Below, in pieces: positions 8,051-16,606 of a DNA stretch of 29,787 bases. The notes below the pieces were generated by a model, which made no database searches, was not told where the DNA came from, and was given only the letters and a program-made list of their open reading frames with translations. Origin of the DNA: Bacillota bacterium. Lineage in GTDB: Bacteria > Bacillota > Dethiobacteria > Dethiobacterales > Dethiobacteraceae. The position numbers were made by a program, and so were the translations under genes. The stretch spans positions 1-29,787 of the forward strand of contig JAAZJT010000128.1 in assembly GCA_012800215.1 (NCBI GenBank). The letters are read 5' to 3'. Numbering within the stretch: the stretch's first letter is position 1; every line of letters begins with the position of its first letter.

Positions 8051-8068
8051 AATGAAAAATATTTCATT
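8051..8068. promoter_or_regulatory. Inverted repeat AATGAAA-N4-TTTCATT at the ridA promoter
   Basis: AATGAAA (8051-8057) and TTTCATT (8062-8068) are perfect 7-base arms four bases apart. The right arm overlaps the first two bases of the -35 box of the ridA promoter, a position suited to either an activator or a repressor such as the YheO-like protein. Confidence 0.5.
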
Positions 8069-8095
8069 GACATTCAAAAAGTTTACTGATATCAT
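8067..8095 (+). promoter_or_regulatory. Sigma-A type promoter of the ridA-peptide transporter operon
   Basis: TTGACA (8067-8072) and TATCAT (8090-8095) are separated by exactly 17 bases, with TGA just before the -10 box. Transcription would start near 8102. The leader then contains CGCTAAA (8120-8126) pairing with TTTAGCG (8137-8143), and CAGTCG (8145-8150) pairing with CGGCTG (8162-8167). Confidence 0.8.
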
Positions 8096-8188
8096 AACAA
8101 TCAATATATTACTTTAGTACGCTAAATTGAAAATTTTTTAGCGGCAGTCGCCAGTAGAAGACGGCTGAATTACATAAGGGGGTAAAAA

Positions 8189-8578
8189 ATGTATAAGGTT
8201 ACAGAAACTACAAAAGCACCGGCTGCGATTGGCCCGTATTCCCAGGCCATTTCTTGTAACGGAATTCTGTATTGTTCCGGTCAGATTCCGATTTCCCCGG
8301 AAACTGGGGCTGTTTGCGGGGACAACATAGAAGACCAGACAAAACAGGTGATAAGTAATATAAAAGCCATTTTAGATGCCAACGGCATCGGATTTGAAAA
8401 CGTAATCAAGACTACATGTTATCTTGCAGATATGGATGATTTCGATAAGTTCAACGCTATTTACGCTGAGGCATTTGTATCAAAGCCAGCTAGAAGCTGT
8501 GTAGCAGTCAAGACTCTCCCCAAAAAAGTGCTCTGTGAGATAGAAGTCTTGGCGGTTTTGGAAAATAGCGGTAAATAA
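8189..8578 (+). CDS. ridA: RidA family enamine/imine deaminase
   Basis: A 129-residue cytosolic trimeric enzyme of the YjgF/YER057c/UK114 family, full length. Family signatures are KAPAAIGPYSQAI near the N-terminus, LYCSGQIP, the GFENVIKTTCYL segment, and SKPARSCVAVKTLPKKVLCEIEVLA with the substrate-binding arginine at residue 102. RidA hydrolyses 2-aminoacrylate and related enamines made by PLP enzymes and so protects other PLP enzymes from damage. AAGGGGG sits upstream of the ATG at 8189. It is the first gene of an operon that also imports peptides and encodes an aminotransferase, and it is divergent from a MalY-like lyase, so a dedicated role in clearing intermediates of this pathway is more likely than general housekeeping. 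Confidence 0.93.
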   Translation: MYKVTETTKAPAAIGPYSQAISCNGILYCSGQIPISPETGAVCGDNIEDQTKQVISNIKAILDANGIGFENVIKTTCYLADMDDFDKFNAIYAEAFVSKPARSCVAVKTLPKKVLCEIEVLAVLENSGK

Positions 8579-8627
8579 AAAGAATACATAATAAAAAAAA
8601 GGTAAAAAAGGAAAAGGAGATGAAAAC

Positions 8628-10220
8628 ATGAAAAAAGTATTGGCACTGCTTCTTGCAGTAGCAATGGTGTTCGTACTTGCTGCTTGCGGCGGTGGCGCTG
8701 GAGAAAAAGATCCGGGGGAGAAAAACACAGGAGAAAAGCAAGTGGTAGTTGGTATTAATGCTGACTATTCCACCTTTGATCCGGCACAGGCTTATGAAAA
8801 ATCCTCCCGCATGATCTTGCACGAAGTTTATCAGACACTGTTCAGATTTAGTGCAGAAGACGATTCGGTGATTGAAAAAGATCTGGCTGCAGATTACACT
8901 ATCAGCGAAGACGGGCTTACTTATGTCATTACTATGCGTCAGGATGCCAAGGCTGTTACCGGCAAAGTGCTAGACGCTCATGATGCCGAGTTCTGTATTA
9001 AGCGTTTGATTAATCTTAAAGGTAATCCTTCTTTCTTGGCTGATCCAATTGCTTCTGTGGAAGCAACAGGTGACTTCGAGCTCACTATCAAGTTGAAACA
9101 GCCTACTCCGGCTATATTAGCGATACTTTGCGATTCCGCATTTTCAGTCTACGATAGCGATGTGGCTCAGGAAAACGGTGCTACACTTGATCCGGCTACC
9201 GATTCAGCCCAGGCCTTTTTTGACAACAACTCAATTGGTTCAGGTCCTTACACTCTTGTGAGCTACACTCCGAATGCTGAGGCGGTTATGGAGAAAAGCG
9301 AAACTTACGTGGGAACTCCTGCAAAAATTGACCGTGTTGTTTTTAAACATATTAATGATTCCAGTATGCAGCTCATGAGCCTGCAGAAGGGTGATATAGA
9401 CTTTGCTTTTGACCTCACCGCATCGCAGCTGGAGACACTTGCAGATGAAAATATTATCGTTCGCAACTATCCGACACAGGATATTTTCTTCCTGCACATG
9501 AATGTGGACGAGACCATTGGTGGACCGCTTGCGAACCCTGATGTTCGCCGGGCAATTGCTTATGCTATTGATTATGAGGGTCTGCGTGAACTTGCAGGCA
9601 ACGATCCCAGTACTCCAATGAACATTTTACCAAGCGGATTCCCTGGCTATGCCGGTGAAAGCAAAATTACCAGGGACCTCGATAAAGCAAAGTCTTATTT
9701 AGAAAAAGCCGGATATCCGGACGGATTCTCCTTTGACTGCGGTGCTATTCCGGATATGGCCACTGATGGTATAGCTTTCATGGATTGTGCTGTGAAGATT
9801 CAATCAGACCTTAAAGATGTCGGCATCACAATGAATATTCAATCTGATGAAGTCAGTGTTTATCTGGAAAAACTTCGCAGCGCACAATATCAGGCCAACA
9901 TAGGTATGTGGGGTCCTGACTACCTTGATCCTGCCTCACAGCTTGCGTTTATGCCTGGTGAAACAGTGGGCCTGCGCAGCAATTGGACAGTAGAAATGGC
10001 TCCCGAACTTGCTGAGCTTACCGCTCAAGCAAAGGTTGAAACCGATCCTGAAAAGCGTGCTGAAATTTTTGAGCAAATTCAAATTATGTACAGCGAGATC
10101 CCTGGTCCGGTCATCGTTTTTGTACAGCCGAATCGTGCTCTTGCCATGAGTAAGCGCGTTCAGAACGTCCATTATTCCTCAGCCTACATGCTGATATCCC
10201 ATCTGATGGATGTTGAGTAA
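8628..10220 (+). CDS. Peptide-type ABC transporter substrate-binding lipoprotein (SBP family 5)
   Basis: A 530-residue member of the DppA/OppA/NikA family. The N-terminus is a lipoprotein signal peptide (MKKVLALLLAVAMVFVLAAC) with a lipobox ending at C20, followed by a glycine-, glutamate- and lysine-rich linker. The mature part has the family's NADYSTFDPAQAYEKSS opening, the YTISEDGLTYVITMR segment, and NPDVRRAIAYAIDYEGL, which is typical of SBP_bac_5. AAAAGGAG precedes the ATG. It would bind a peptide or peptide-like ligand outside the cell for the DppB/DppC-like channel encoded next. A hairpin after the gene probably keeps its message more abundant than that of the permeases. Specificity (dipeptide, opine, glutathione-type conjugate) cannot be read from sequence. 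Confidence 0.94.
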   Translation: MKKVLALLLAVAMVFVLAACGGGAGEKDPGEKNTGEKQVVVGINADYSTFDPAQAYEKSSRMILHEVYQTLFRFSAEDDSVIEKDLAADYTISEDGLTYVITMRQDAKAVTGKVLDAHDAEFCIKRLINLKGNPSFLADPIASVEATGDFELTIKLKQPTPAILAILCDSAFSVYDSDVAQENGATLDPATDSAQAFFDNNSIGSGPYTLVSYTPNAEAVMEKSETYVGTPAKIDRVVFKHINDSSMQLMSLQKGDIDFAFDLTASQLETLADENIIVRNYPTQDIFFLHMNVDETIGGPLANPDVRRAIAYAIDYEGLRELAGNDPSTPMNILPSGFPGYAGESKITRDLDKAKSYLEKAGYPDGFSFDCGAIPDMATDGIAFMDCAVKIQSDLKDVGITMNIQSDEVSVYLEKLRSAQYQANIGMWGPDYLDPASQLAFMPGETVGLRSNWTVEMAPELAELTAQAKVETDPEKRAEIFEQIQIMYSEIPGPVIVFVQPNRALAMSKRVQNVHYSSAYMLISHLMDVE

Positions 10221-10253
10221 TCTTCTTAAGCGGAAGGTATTTATAAACTCAAA

Positions 10254-10285
10254 GGCAGAGGGCGTCACAGCAGACACCCTCTGCC
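10254..10285 (+). other. Hairpin after the binding protein gene
   Basis: GGCAGAGGG (10254-10262) pairs perfectly with CCCTCTGCC (10277-10285); inside it GTC and GAC can extend the stem past one mismatch. No T-run follows (atttaaataa), so it is more likely an mRNA-stabilising or partly terminating structure than a full terminator; transcription must continue into the permease genes. Confidence 0.7.
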
Positions 10286-10333
10286 ATTTAAATAACTAAG
10301 CAAAAATACCCTGGCCACAAGGGGAGGATTGTT

Positions 10334-11350
10334 ATGAGTATGTTAAATTATATAGGACGTAGGCTGCTGCTGATGGCCATTGTGCTGGCCGGCGTAGTTG
10401 TTATAACTTTCACTATCTCGCACATGGTTCCAGGAGACCCGCTGGTCGCAAACCTCGGGCAGTCGGCGATGAGCAATCCGGAGATTGTGGCTGCATACGA
10501 GGAAAAATGGGGTCTTAATAAACCCCTTCCCGAGCAGTTTGTCCTGTATGTCAAAAATATGTTCAAGGGGGATCTTGGCACATCCATCCGTACGAAAAGG
10601 CCGGTACTGTATGATTTGTCGGTATATTTCCCGGCTACTATTGAAATGGCTACTTTAGCTACTATCATGAGTGTTGTCTTTGGTCTGTTGTTTGGTGTCA
10701 TTTCCGCTGCAAGGCGAAATAAAACTGCAGACCAGGTACTAAGAGCTGTTTCACTTGTGGGAATTTCGATCCCGGCGTTTTGGCTGGCATTACTTATGTT
10801 ATATTTTTTCTATTTCAGGCTCAATATCGCTCCAGGTAGCGGTAGACTGGGTTTGGCTTTCCTAAGTTATAAGTCCGAGACGGGATTCCTGATAATAGAT
10901 GCTATTAAGAACGGAAATATGCCGCTTTTAAAAGATGTCTTTAGTCATATTGCTATGCCGTCCATTGTTTTGGCCGCCTCCACAATGGGACTGATGACAA
11001 GAACGGTGCGCAGTTCCATGCTGGATGTAATGAGCCAGGACTATCTTCGTACAGCCAGAGCTAAGGGCTTAACAGAACGTCAGGTTATAACGGATCACGC
11101 ACTCAAAAACGGCCTTATCCCCTCAGTTACGATGTTCGGACTAAGTTATGGCAGCCTCTTGGGGGGCACCGTTCTGGTCGAGACAATATTTGATTATCCG
11201 GGACTTGGCTGGTACGCCTATCAGTCGGCAACCACTCTGGATTACCCTGCAATAATGGGAGTAACACTTGTAATTGCTATTATAAACTGTGTAATGAGTT
11301 TAGTGGTCGATATTATATATGCATTCATAGATCCGCGAGTGAGATATTAG
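10334..11350 (+). CDS. Peptide-type ABC transporter permease, DppB/OppB family
   Basis: A 338-residue inner-membrane permease. Family marks are the N-terminal RRLLLMAIVLAGVVVITF helix followed by HMVPGDP, the PLPEQFVLYVKNMFKGDLGTS segment, and the EAA loop RTARAKGLTERQVITDHALKNGLIP near residues 235-260. It ends with the usual VDIIYAFIDPRVRY tail. AGGGGAGG lies in front of the ATG. The stop is eight bases from the start of the DppC-like gene, so the two permeases are translated together and form the heterodimeric channel for the lipoprotein-bound ligand. Confidence 0.95.
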   Translation: MSMLNYIGRRLLLMAIVLAGVVVITFTISHMVPGDPLVANLGQSAMSNPEIVAAYEEKWGLNKPLPEQFVLYVKNMFKGDLGTSIRTKRPVLYDLSVYFPATIEMATLATIMSVVFGLLFGVISAARRNKTADQVLRAVSLVGISIPAFWLALLMLYFFYFRLNIAPGSGRLGLAFLSYKSETGFLIIDAIKNGNMPLLKDVFSHIAMPSIVLAASTMGLMTRTVRSSMLDVMSQDYLRTARAKGLTERQVITDHALKNGLIPSVTMFGLSYGSLLGGTVLVETIFDYPGLGWYAYQSATTLDYPAIMGVTLVIAIINCVMSLVVDIIYAFIDPRVRY

Positions 11351-11358
11351 GAGGGTCC

Positions 11359-12198
11359 ATGGTGAAAAAAAAGACAATACGTTTTATAAAGAAAAATCCG
11401 CTGGCCACCATTGGAGCTCTCGTGTGCGTACTGTTTCTATTGGTCGCGGTTTTTGCACCGCTGATAGCGACACACGACCCTCTTGAACAAAATTTTTCCA
11501 ACAGAAACAGGCCTCCCAGCGCCGTTCATTATTTTGGCACTGATAATTTTGGTCGCGATGTATTTTCAAGGGTTGTTTTCGGTGCGCGTATCAGTTTGCC
11601 GGCAGGATTTCTTGTTGTTATTTTCTCCTGTGTTTTCGGTGGTATTTATGGCGCGGTGGCTGGATATTTCGGAAAAACATTAGATGAGGTGCTGATGCGT
11701 ATCGTTGACATAGTAATGTCATTCCCGTCATTGGTACTTGCAATGGCCCTTGCAGCTGTTTTCGGTAAGACTATGTCCAACGCGATCCTGGTCATTGTGC
11801 TTGTATGGTGGCCTAAATATGCAAGGATGATGAGGGGACTTGTGCTCACGGTGCGCGAGACTGAGTATGTTGCTGCGGCGGTGGCGCTGGGTGAAAAGAA
11901 AAGCCGTATCCTCTTTTCAACTGTAATACCAAACTGTGTGGCACCGCTTCTGGTCATGGCTTCGGCAGACCTCGGCGCGGCCATACTTATGTTTTCAGGA
12001 CTTGGGTTTTTGGGAATGGGCACTGCGCCTCCGGCTCCAGAATGGGGTGCTATGGTCTCCGATGGTGCCAAGGTACTCAATTACTGGTGGATCAGCGTGT
12101 TTCCCGGTGCTGCAATATTTATTGTTTCGATAGCATTCAACTTTATAGGTGATGCACTGCGTGATCTGCTGGATCCCAAACTCAGAAATCTCGAATGA
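11359..12198 (+). CDS. Peptide-type ABC transporter permease, DppC/OppC family
   Basis: A 279-residue permease with the DppC/OppC N-terminal anchor (RFIKKNPLATIGALVCVLF), the HYFGTDNFGRDVFSRVVFGARISL signature that defines this half, and an EAA loop with VAAAVALGEKKSRILFSTVIPN. It ends with GDALRDLLDPKLR as expected. GGAGGG just before the ATG is a good ribosome binding site. It partners the preceding DppB-like protein. The next gene (a peptidase) follows directly, with its upstream ATG overlapping this stop codon, which shows the peptidase is inserted inside the transporter operon rather than beside it. Confidence 0.95.
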   Translation: MVKKKTIRFIKKNPLATIGALVCVLFLLVAVFAPLIATHDPLEQNFSNRNRPPSAVHYFGTDNFGRDVFSRVVFGARISLPAGFLVVIFSCVFGGIYGAVAGYFGKTLDEVLMRIVDIVMSFPSLVLAMALAAVFGKTMSNAILVIVLVWWPKYARMMRGLVLTVRETEYVAAAVALGEKKSRILFSTVIPNCVAPLLVMASADLGAAILMFSGLGFLGMGTAPPAPEWGAMVSDGAKVLNYWWISVFPGAAIFIVSIAFNFIGDALRDLLDPKLRNLE

Positions 12199-12224
12199 TG
12201 AATTACGAAAGAGGTAGGTTTTTT

Positions 12225-13367
12225 ATGAATTATGCTTTAAGAATAGAAAAGATTAGGGAAAAAATGGCGGCAAAAAATGTTGAGGGGCTGTTTGTTGCTA
12301 ATGACGCCAGTTGGGAATATTTTACGGGGCTGCCCAGGGCAGGGCACTGTCAAACAAAAATGCGCCAAAACAGCGCGGAGTTTGCAGGACTGCTCATCAC
12401 GCCGGTTAAGGTAACAGCTTTTTCACCACGTCTTTCAGCCCTGGGGTTTTCCGGCCGTATGGAAGATTTTCCTGTAGTTGACGAACTGGTGATTTATCCG
12501 GATGTCGATATTTATGGAGCAACTTTTGACCGGGAAATAAAAGCGCAGAAACTGAATGGCAAGCGTCTGGCGGTAAATCGTGATGTTTCACCAACGCTGG
12601 TTCTGAAGCTGCAGGAAGCGCACGACGTGACGGTCATTGATATGTCGGCTGATGTGGATATGCTGCGCGCTGTCAAGGATGAAGAAGAAATAGAACTAAT
12701 GCGTCACGCAAGCTTTGTGGCAGATAAGATATATTATGATATTCTGCCAATGCTTGTTCCGGGGACTCCCGTTAGGGAGATAGAATTGGAGATAGAAAGG
12801 TTGCTTGAGACTTACGGTTGTTCTTCTCCTTCTTTTCCGGCTGTGGTACTTCACCACGGCCCTAAGGCAGGGATCGGCGTAGGTGCAGGGTACTATGAAC
12901 GGTTAGAACGGGATCATACCATAGCACTTGATTACGGTGTCGTATATAAAGGATATTGTTCTGACTTTGGACGTACTATCTTTCTGCAGGAACCGACTCC
13001 TGACGAGGTGCGTGCCCATGAGCTTGTGATGAAGAGTCAGGCAGCAGGGATAGAAATGATGAAAGCCGGCGTCAGCACCGGTGCCGACGCCAATGCGGCA
13101 GCACATAAATGTATGGAAGAAGCCGGCATGGGAGAAGCATTTATACACCGTCTAGGACATGGCATAGGCAAGGATGTACATGAACGCCCGTTTTTGGCAG
13201 AAGGTGAGGACACCGTTTTGCAGGCGGGAATGTGCTTTACAGCTGAACCGAGCCTTTATGTTCCACAAAAATATCTTGTACGTGTGGAAGACGTGGTTCT
13301 GGTCACTCCCACAGGCACTGAATGCCTGAACAAAGTGACAAAGGATATCGTGGTACTTGACAGATAG
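12225..13367 (+). CDS. M24 family metallopeptidase (Xaa-Pro aminopeptidase/dipeptidase type)
   Basis: A 380-residue cytosolic peptidase with an N-terminal creatinase-like domain (about residues 1-130) and a C-terminal pita-bread domain. All five metal ligands are present with normal spacing: D236 (ALDYG), D247 (CSDFGRT), H312 (GHGIGKDVHERP), E341 (TAEPSL) and E355 (RVEDVV). The frame is open from ATG 12195, which overlaps the previous stop, but AAAGAGG (12208-12214) lies between it and ATG 12225, so 12225 is preferred. Members cleave X-Pro bonds in dipeptides or short peptides, while some relatives hydrolyse creatine. Its place between permease and ATPase genes suggests it processes the imported compound. 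Confidence 0.93.
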   Translation: MNYALRIEKIREKMAAKNVEGLFVANDASWEYFTGLPRAGHCQTKMRQNSAEFAGLLITPVKVTAFSPRLSALGFSGRMEDFPVVDELVIYPDVDIYGATFDREIKAQKLNGKRLAVNRDVSPTLVLKLQEAHDVTVIDMSADVDMLRAVKDEEEIELMRHASFVADKIYYDILPMLVPGTPVREIELEIERLLETYGCSSPSFPAVVLHHGPKAGIGVGAGYYERLERDHTIALDYGVVYKGYCSDFGRTIFLQEPTPDEVRAHELVMKSQAAGIEMMKAGVSTGADANAAAHKCMEEAGMGEAFIHRLGHGIGKDVHERPFLAEGEDTVLQAGMCFTAEPSLYVPQKYLVRVEDVVLVTPTGTECLNKVTKDIVVLDR

Positions 13368-13379
13368 GGGGAAACGACT

Positions 13380-14378
13380 GTGGAAGACCTGACCCTACAA
13401 GTAAAGGAACTGAAAACCTGTTTCTTTACAGACAACGGCGTTGTACCGGCAGTAGATGGAGTCAGTTTCAATGTTCGCCGGGGAAAAACGCTGGGAATAG
13501 TTGGAGAGAGTGGAAGCGGAAAAAGCGTTACCTCCCTTTCGATAATGAGACTGCTGCGTGAGCCCAGCGGTAGGATAACCGAGGGTGAAATCATCTTTGA
13601 CGGAAGGGATATTGTGAAGATGACACAGCAGGAGATGTGCAAGATCCGCGGGAAAAGAATATCAATGATATTTCAGGAACCGATGACGGCTCTGAACCCT
13701 GTACGCACTATCGGCTCACAGATAGCGGAGATCTACAAGATCCACGAAAATCTTAATAAAAAGGCTGCCAAAGAGCGTTCCATTGAGATGCTAAAAATGG
13801 TAGGAATCCCTTCTCCTGAGCAGCGTTTCAAGGAATACCCGCACCAGATGAGCGGCGGAATGCGCCAGCGTGTAATGATTGCCATGGCGCTGGCGTGCAA
13901 TCCTGAGCTGCTTATTGCTGACGAGCCCACGACTGCCCTTGATGTAACTATTCAGGCTCAGATACTTGATCTGATGCTGGACCTGAAAAACAAACTGGGG
14001 ACTTCAATTATGCTTATAACTCATGACCTTGGAGTCGTGAGCGACATTGCAGATGATGTGATAGTGATGTATGCCGGATCTATTATGGAATACGGATCTC
14101 GCGATGCAGTTTTTAAGGATATGAAACACCCGTATTCGATAGGACTAATGGAATCCATACCAAAGATAGATAACGGGGAAAGACTAAAAACTATTGACGG
14201 CATGGTTCCCAGCATTTTTGAAATGCCGCAAGGCTGCAAATTCGAGCCGCGCTGCACTTATGCAAAACCGATATGCAAACAGTGCAGGCCTGAATTGTAT
14301 GACACTGGTAATGGACATATGGTGTGCTGCTTTAAATACAGCGAAGAACACCGGGGAGACTGGAACGGGGAGGCGTAA
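13380..14378 (+). CDS. Peptide-type ABC transporter ATPase, DppD/OppD family
   Basis: A 332-residue ATPase starting at GTG 13380, with AGGGGGA upstream. Walker A is GESGSGKS, the signature is MSGGMRQRVMIAMAL, and Walker B is LLIADEPTTALDVT, followed by the LITHDLGVV switch. The C-terminal oligopeptide transporter domain has the CKFEPRCTYAKPICKQCRPEL cysteine pattern, which in DppD relatives can carry an iron-sulfur cluster. It powers the DppB/DppC-like channel together with the DppF-like ATPase encoded two bases after its stop. Confidence 0.95.
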   Translation: MEDLTLQVKELKTCFFTDNGVVPAVDGVSFNVRRGKTLGIVGESGSGKSVTSLSIMRLLREPSGRITEGEIIFDGRDIVKMTQQEMCKIRGKRISMIFQEPMTALNPVRTIGSQIAEIYKIHENLNKKAAKERSIEMLKMVGIPSPEQRFKEYPHQMSGGMRQRVMIAMALACNPELLIADEPTTALDVTIQAQILDLMLDLKNKLGTSIMLITHDLGVVSDIADDVIVMYAGSIMEYGSRDAVFKDMKHPYSIGLMESIPKIDNGERLKTIDGMVPSIFEMPQGCKFEPRCTYAKPICKQCRPELYDTGNGHMVCCFKYSEEHRGDWNGEA

Positions 14379-14380
14379 AT

Positions 14381-15352
14381 ATGGCGGAAAAGCTCCTTGA
14401 AATTAATAATCTGCGGCAGTATTTTCCTGTAAAGGGACTTAAGGGTGCCGATGGTAAACCGGCGGTCGTCAAAGCTGTAGATGACGTTACATTTGATATT
14501 TATAAAGGCGAAGTACTTGGTCTCGTCGGTGAAAGCGGATGCGGAAAGACCACTATCGGCAGATCTATCCTGAGGCTGATTGAGCCTACAGATGGCGAAG
14601 TGCTGTTTAACGGAATCGATGTGCTGAAGCTTAAAAGTGAAGCTATGCGTAAGCTGCGGCAGGAAATGCAGATAGTTTTCCAGGATCCTTACGGATGTCT
14701 TGATCCGCGCAAAACTGTCGGACAGTTGATTAGCAGACCGCTGGAACTTCACCGTTACGGCACGAAGGAAGAAATAAGAAAACGTACGAAAGAATTGATG
14801 GAACTGGTGGGCCTGCGCCCGGAATACTATGGACGATACCCCCATGAATTTAGTGGTGGGCAGCGGCAGCGCATAGGTATTGCCCGTGCTATAGCACTTA
14901 ACCCACAGTTTGTGGTCTGTGATGAGCCTGTTTCAGCTCTTGACGTTTCAATTCAAGCACAGGTAATAAACCTAATGAAAGATCTGCAGGAGAAGTTTGA
15001 TCTGACCTATCTTTTCATTAGCCATGACCTAAGAGTTGTGAGATATATCTGTGACAGGGTAATCGTTATGTATCTGGGGCGCATCATGGAGATCGCTGAC
15101 AGTGATGAGCTTTATGCACGTCCTGTTCACCCCTATACAAAAGCACTGCTCTCCGCAATCCCCGAAGTGACGAAGGAACGCAGGGTCAGGGAACGCGTCC
15201 GCCTGCAGGGAGATGTACCCAGCCCGATAAATATTCCAGGCGGCTGCAGATTCCACACCCGCTGCCCGCAGTGCCAGGAGATATGTAAAACAACCGAGCC
15301 GCCGATAAAAGATCTGGGGGACGGACATCTTTGCGCATGTCATTTTGCTTAA
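14381..15352 (+). CDS. Peptide-type ABC transporter ATPase, DppF/OppF family
   Basis: A 323-residue ATPase. The N-terminal EINNLRQYFPVKG is typical of DppF/OppF. Walker A is GESGCGKTT, the signature is FSGGQRQRIGIARAI, Walker B is FVVCDEPVSALDVS, and the switch is LFISHDLRVV. The C-terminal oligo_HPY region contains HPYTKALLSAIPE and a cysteine motif (CRFHTRCPQCQEIC). GGGGAGG inside the end of the DppD-like gene serves its ATG, so the two are translationally coupled. With the four upstream components this completes a full importer of the peptide/nickel/opine class. Confidence 0.95.
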   Translation: MAEKLLEINNLRQYFPVKGLKGADGKPAVVKAVDDVTFDIYKGEVLGLVGESGCGKTTIGRSILRLIEPTDGEVLFNGIDVLKLKSEAMRKLRQEMQIVFQDPYGCLDPRKTVGQLISRPLELHRYGTKEEIRKRTKELMELVGLRPEYYGRYPHEFSGGQRQRIGIARAIALNPQFVVCDEPVSALDVSIQAQVINLMKDLQEKFDLTYLFISHDLRVVRYICDRVIVMYLGRIMEIADSDELYARPVHPYTKALLSAIPEVTKERRVRERVRLQGDVPSPINIPGGCRFHTRCPQCQEICKTTEPPIKDLGDGHLCACHFA

Positions 15353-15382
15353 ACACTAAAAAGAAAACTAGGAGTGAATCGG

Positions 15383-16606
15383 ATGTCTGTAAAAGACCTT
15401 ATGACGCCTGCATTTCAAAAGGCTGAGGGTGGTCTGTTTTCGAAGGTTACCAAGGCGGATGCCGGTGTTGATATTGAAGCACTTCTGGCTGACGGCTTTA
15501 CAATCTTGAGCTGGGCAGATCCGTTCTTTCCGGATCCGTCGACGCCTGAATTTGTGTTGGATGCCACTATTGATGCTCTAAAATCCGGGGTCTGCAATCA
15601 TTATACAAGTCCTCTGGGATCAAATGAGTTAAAGGAAGTAATAGCAGAAAAATTAAGGGAATACAATGGCCTGACTGTTGACCCGAAACGCAATATACTG
15701 ATTACCCCGGGATCGGATTCCGGACTCTTTTTTGCAATGTATGCCTTTATCGAGCAGGGTGATGAAATACTAATTCCTGATCCCTGTTATCCAAATAATT
15801 TTCAGAATGTAGAGACGCGCGGTGGGGTTCTTGTGCCTGTACCGCTGCGTGCGGAAAACGGTTTTCAGCCTGTGGCTGCAGAGTTTGAAGCGCGGATAAC
15901 GGAAAAGACAAAGATGCTGGTTTTGACTAATCCTAACAATCCGACCACAACGGTATTTACCAGAAAAAATATGCTGGAACTGGCAAAGATGTGTATAGAG
16001 CATGATCTTGTTTGTGTGGTGGATCAGGCTTTTGAGGATATAATATTTGACGGCCGTGAAATGGTAACGATGGCTGCTCTGCCGGGGATGTGGGAGCGGA
16101 CAGTAACAGTTTTTTCTGTATCCAAAGGTATGGGTCTCAGTGGATACAGAGTTGGGTATATAGTGGCAGATGACGTGGTTATGGATGCACTTTACGGAAC
16201 AGCGGTCAGTGTTATCGGTGCGGCTAATACCGCCGCACAGAAGGCGGTTGTAGAGGCATTGCGCCGGCCCGGATTTGTACAAGACTATGCTGAGACCTTT
16301 GATCGGCGTCGGCATAAGATAATGGAAATACTAAATGGTGTTCCGGGAATTAAGACATGGCTTCCTGAATCAGGTTTTCTCTTATGGATAGATGTTTCTG
16401 CCCTGGGAAGCTCGGCAGAGGTTTGTGATTATCTTTTTAAGCATGCTAAAGTCAGCGTGAATGACGGCACTGCTTATGGAGTGCAGGGAAAAGGACACAT
16501 TCGTATTGTGTTTGGCTGTTTGCGCGATGATGAAAAGTTATATGATGCTTTTAGGCGCATTGCGAAAGCTTTTACAGAATTAGCAAAAAAGAAGGGAATC
16601 TACTAA
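15383..16606 (+). CDS. Class I/II PLP-dependent aminotransferase
   Basis: A 407-residue fold-type I enzyme. The PLP lysine is K248 in SVSKGMGLSGYRVGY, and LTNPNNPTTTVF and VVDQAFEDIIF supply the usual cofactor contacts. The frame is open from GTG 15374, but that codon lies within the CTAGGAG ribosome binding site (15368-15374), which is well spaced for ATG 15383. It differs from the MalY-like enzyme of the minus strand (NPNNPT instead of NPHNPL), so the block encodes two distinct PLP enzymes. It probably transaminates an amino acid released from the imported substrate. The stop codon overlaps the next start (TAATG), indicating tight coupling to the amidohydrolase-like gene. Confidence 0.92.
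   Translation: MSVKDLMTPAFQKAEGGLFSKVTKADAGVDIEALLADGFTILSWADPFFPDPSTPEFVLDATIDALKSGVCNHYTSPLGSNELKEVIAEKLREYNGLTVDPKRNILITPGSDSGLFFAMYAFIEQGDEILIPDPCYPNNFQNVETRGGVLVPVPLRAENGFQPVAAEFEARITEKTKMLVLTNPNNPTTTVFTRKNMLELAKMCIEHDLVCVVDQAFEDIIFDGREMVTMAALPGMWERTVTVFSVSKGMGLSGYRVGYIVADDVVMDALYGTAVSVIGAANTAAQKAVVEALRRPGFVQDYAETFDRRRHKIMEILNGVPGIKTWLPESGFLLWIDVSALGSSAEVCDYLFKHAKVSVNDGTAYGVQGKGHIRIVFGCLRDDEKLYDAFRRIAKAFTELAKKKGIY

Larger units (their letters stand above)
7795..8188. promoter_or_regulatory. Divergent regulatory region (394 bases without a gene)
   Basis: This AT-rich stretch separates the PLP enzyme gene (minus) from ridA (plus). It holds a promoter for each direction, two clear inverted repeats that overlap those promoters, and an 87-base leader with two small hairpins before ridA. 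The minus-strand leader is about 110 bases. No coding potential was found in it. Confidence 0.8.

Noticed and set aside
8102..8188. Possible riboswitch in the ridA leader
   Set aside because: Only two small hairpins are present; they match no riboswitch pattern I know and no terminator or anti-terminator pair is seen.
12195..12224. ATG 12195 overlapping the permease stop as start of the M24 peptidase
   Set aside because: There is no ribosome binding site before it, whereas AAAGAGG fits ATG 12225 and the protein family start.
14258..14845. 195-residue open frame on the minus strand
   Set aside because: It is antisense to the two transporter ATPase genes, both of which are certain.
15770..16315. 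181-residue open frame on the minus strand
   Set aside because: It is antisense to the aminotransferase gene, has no ribosome binding site, and resembles no protein family.
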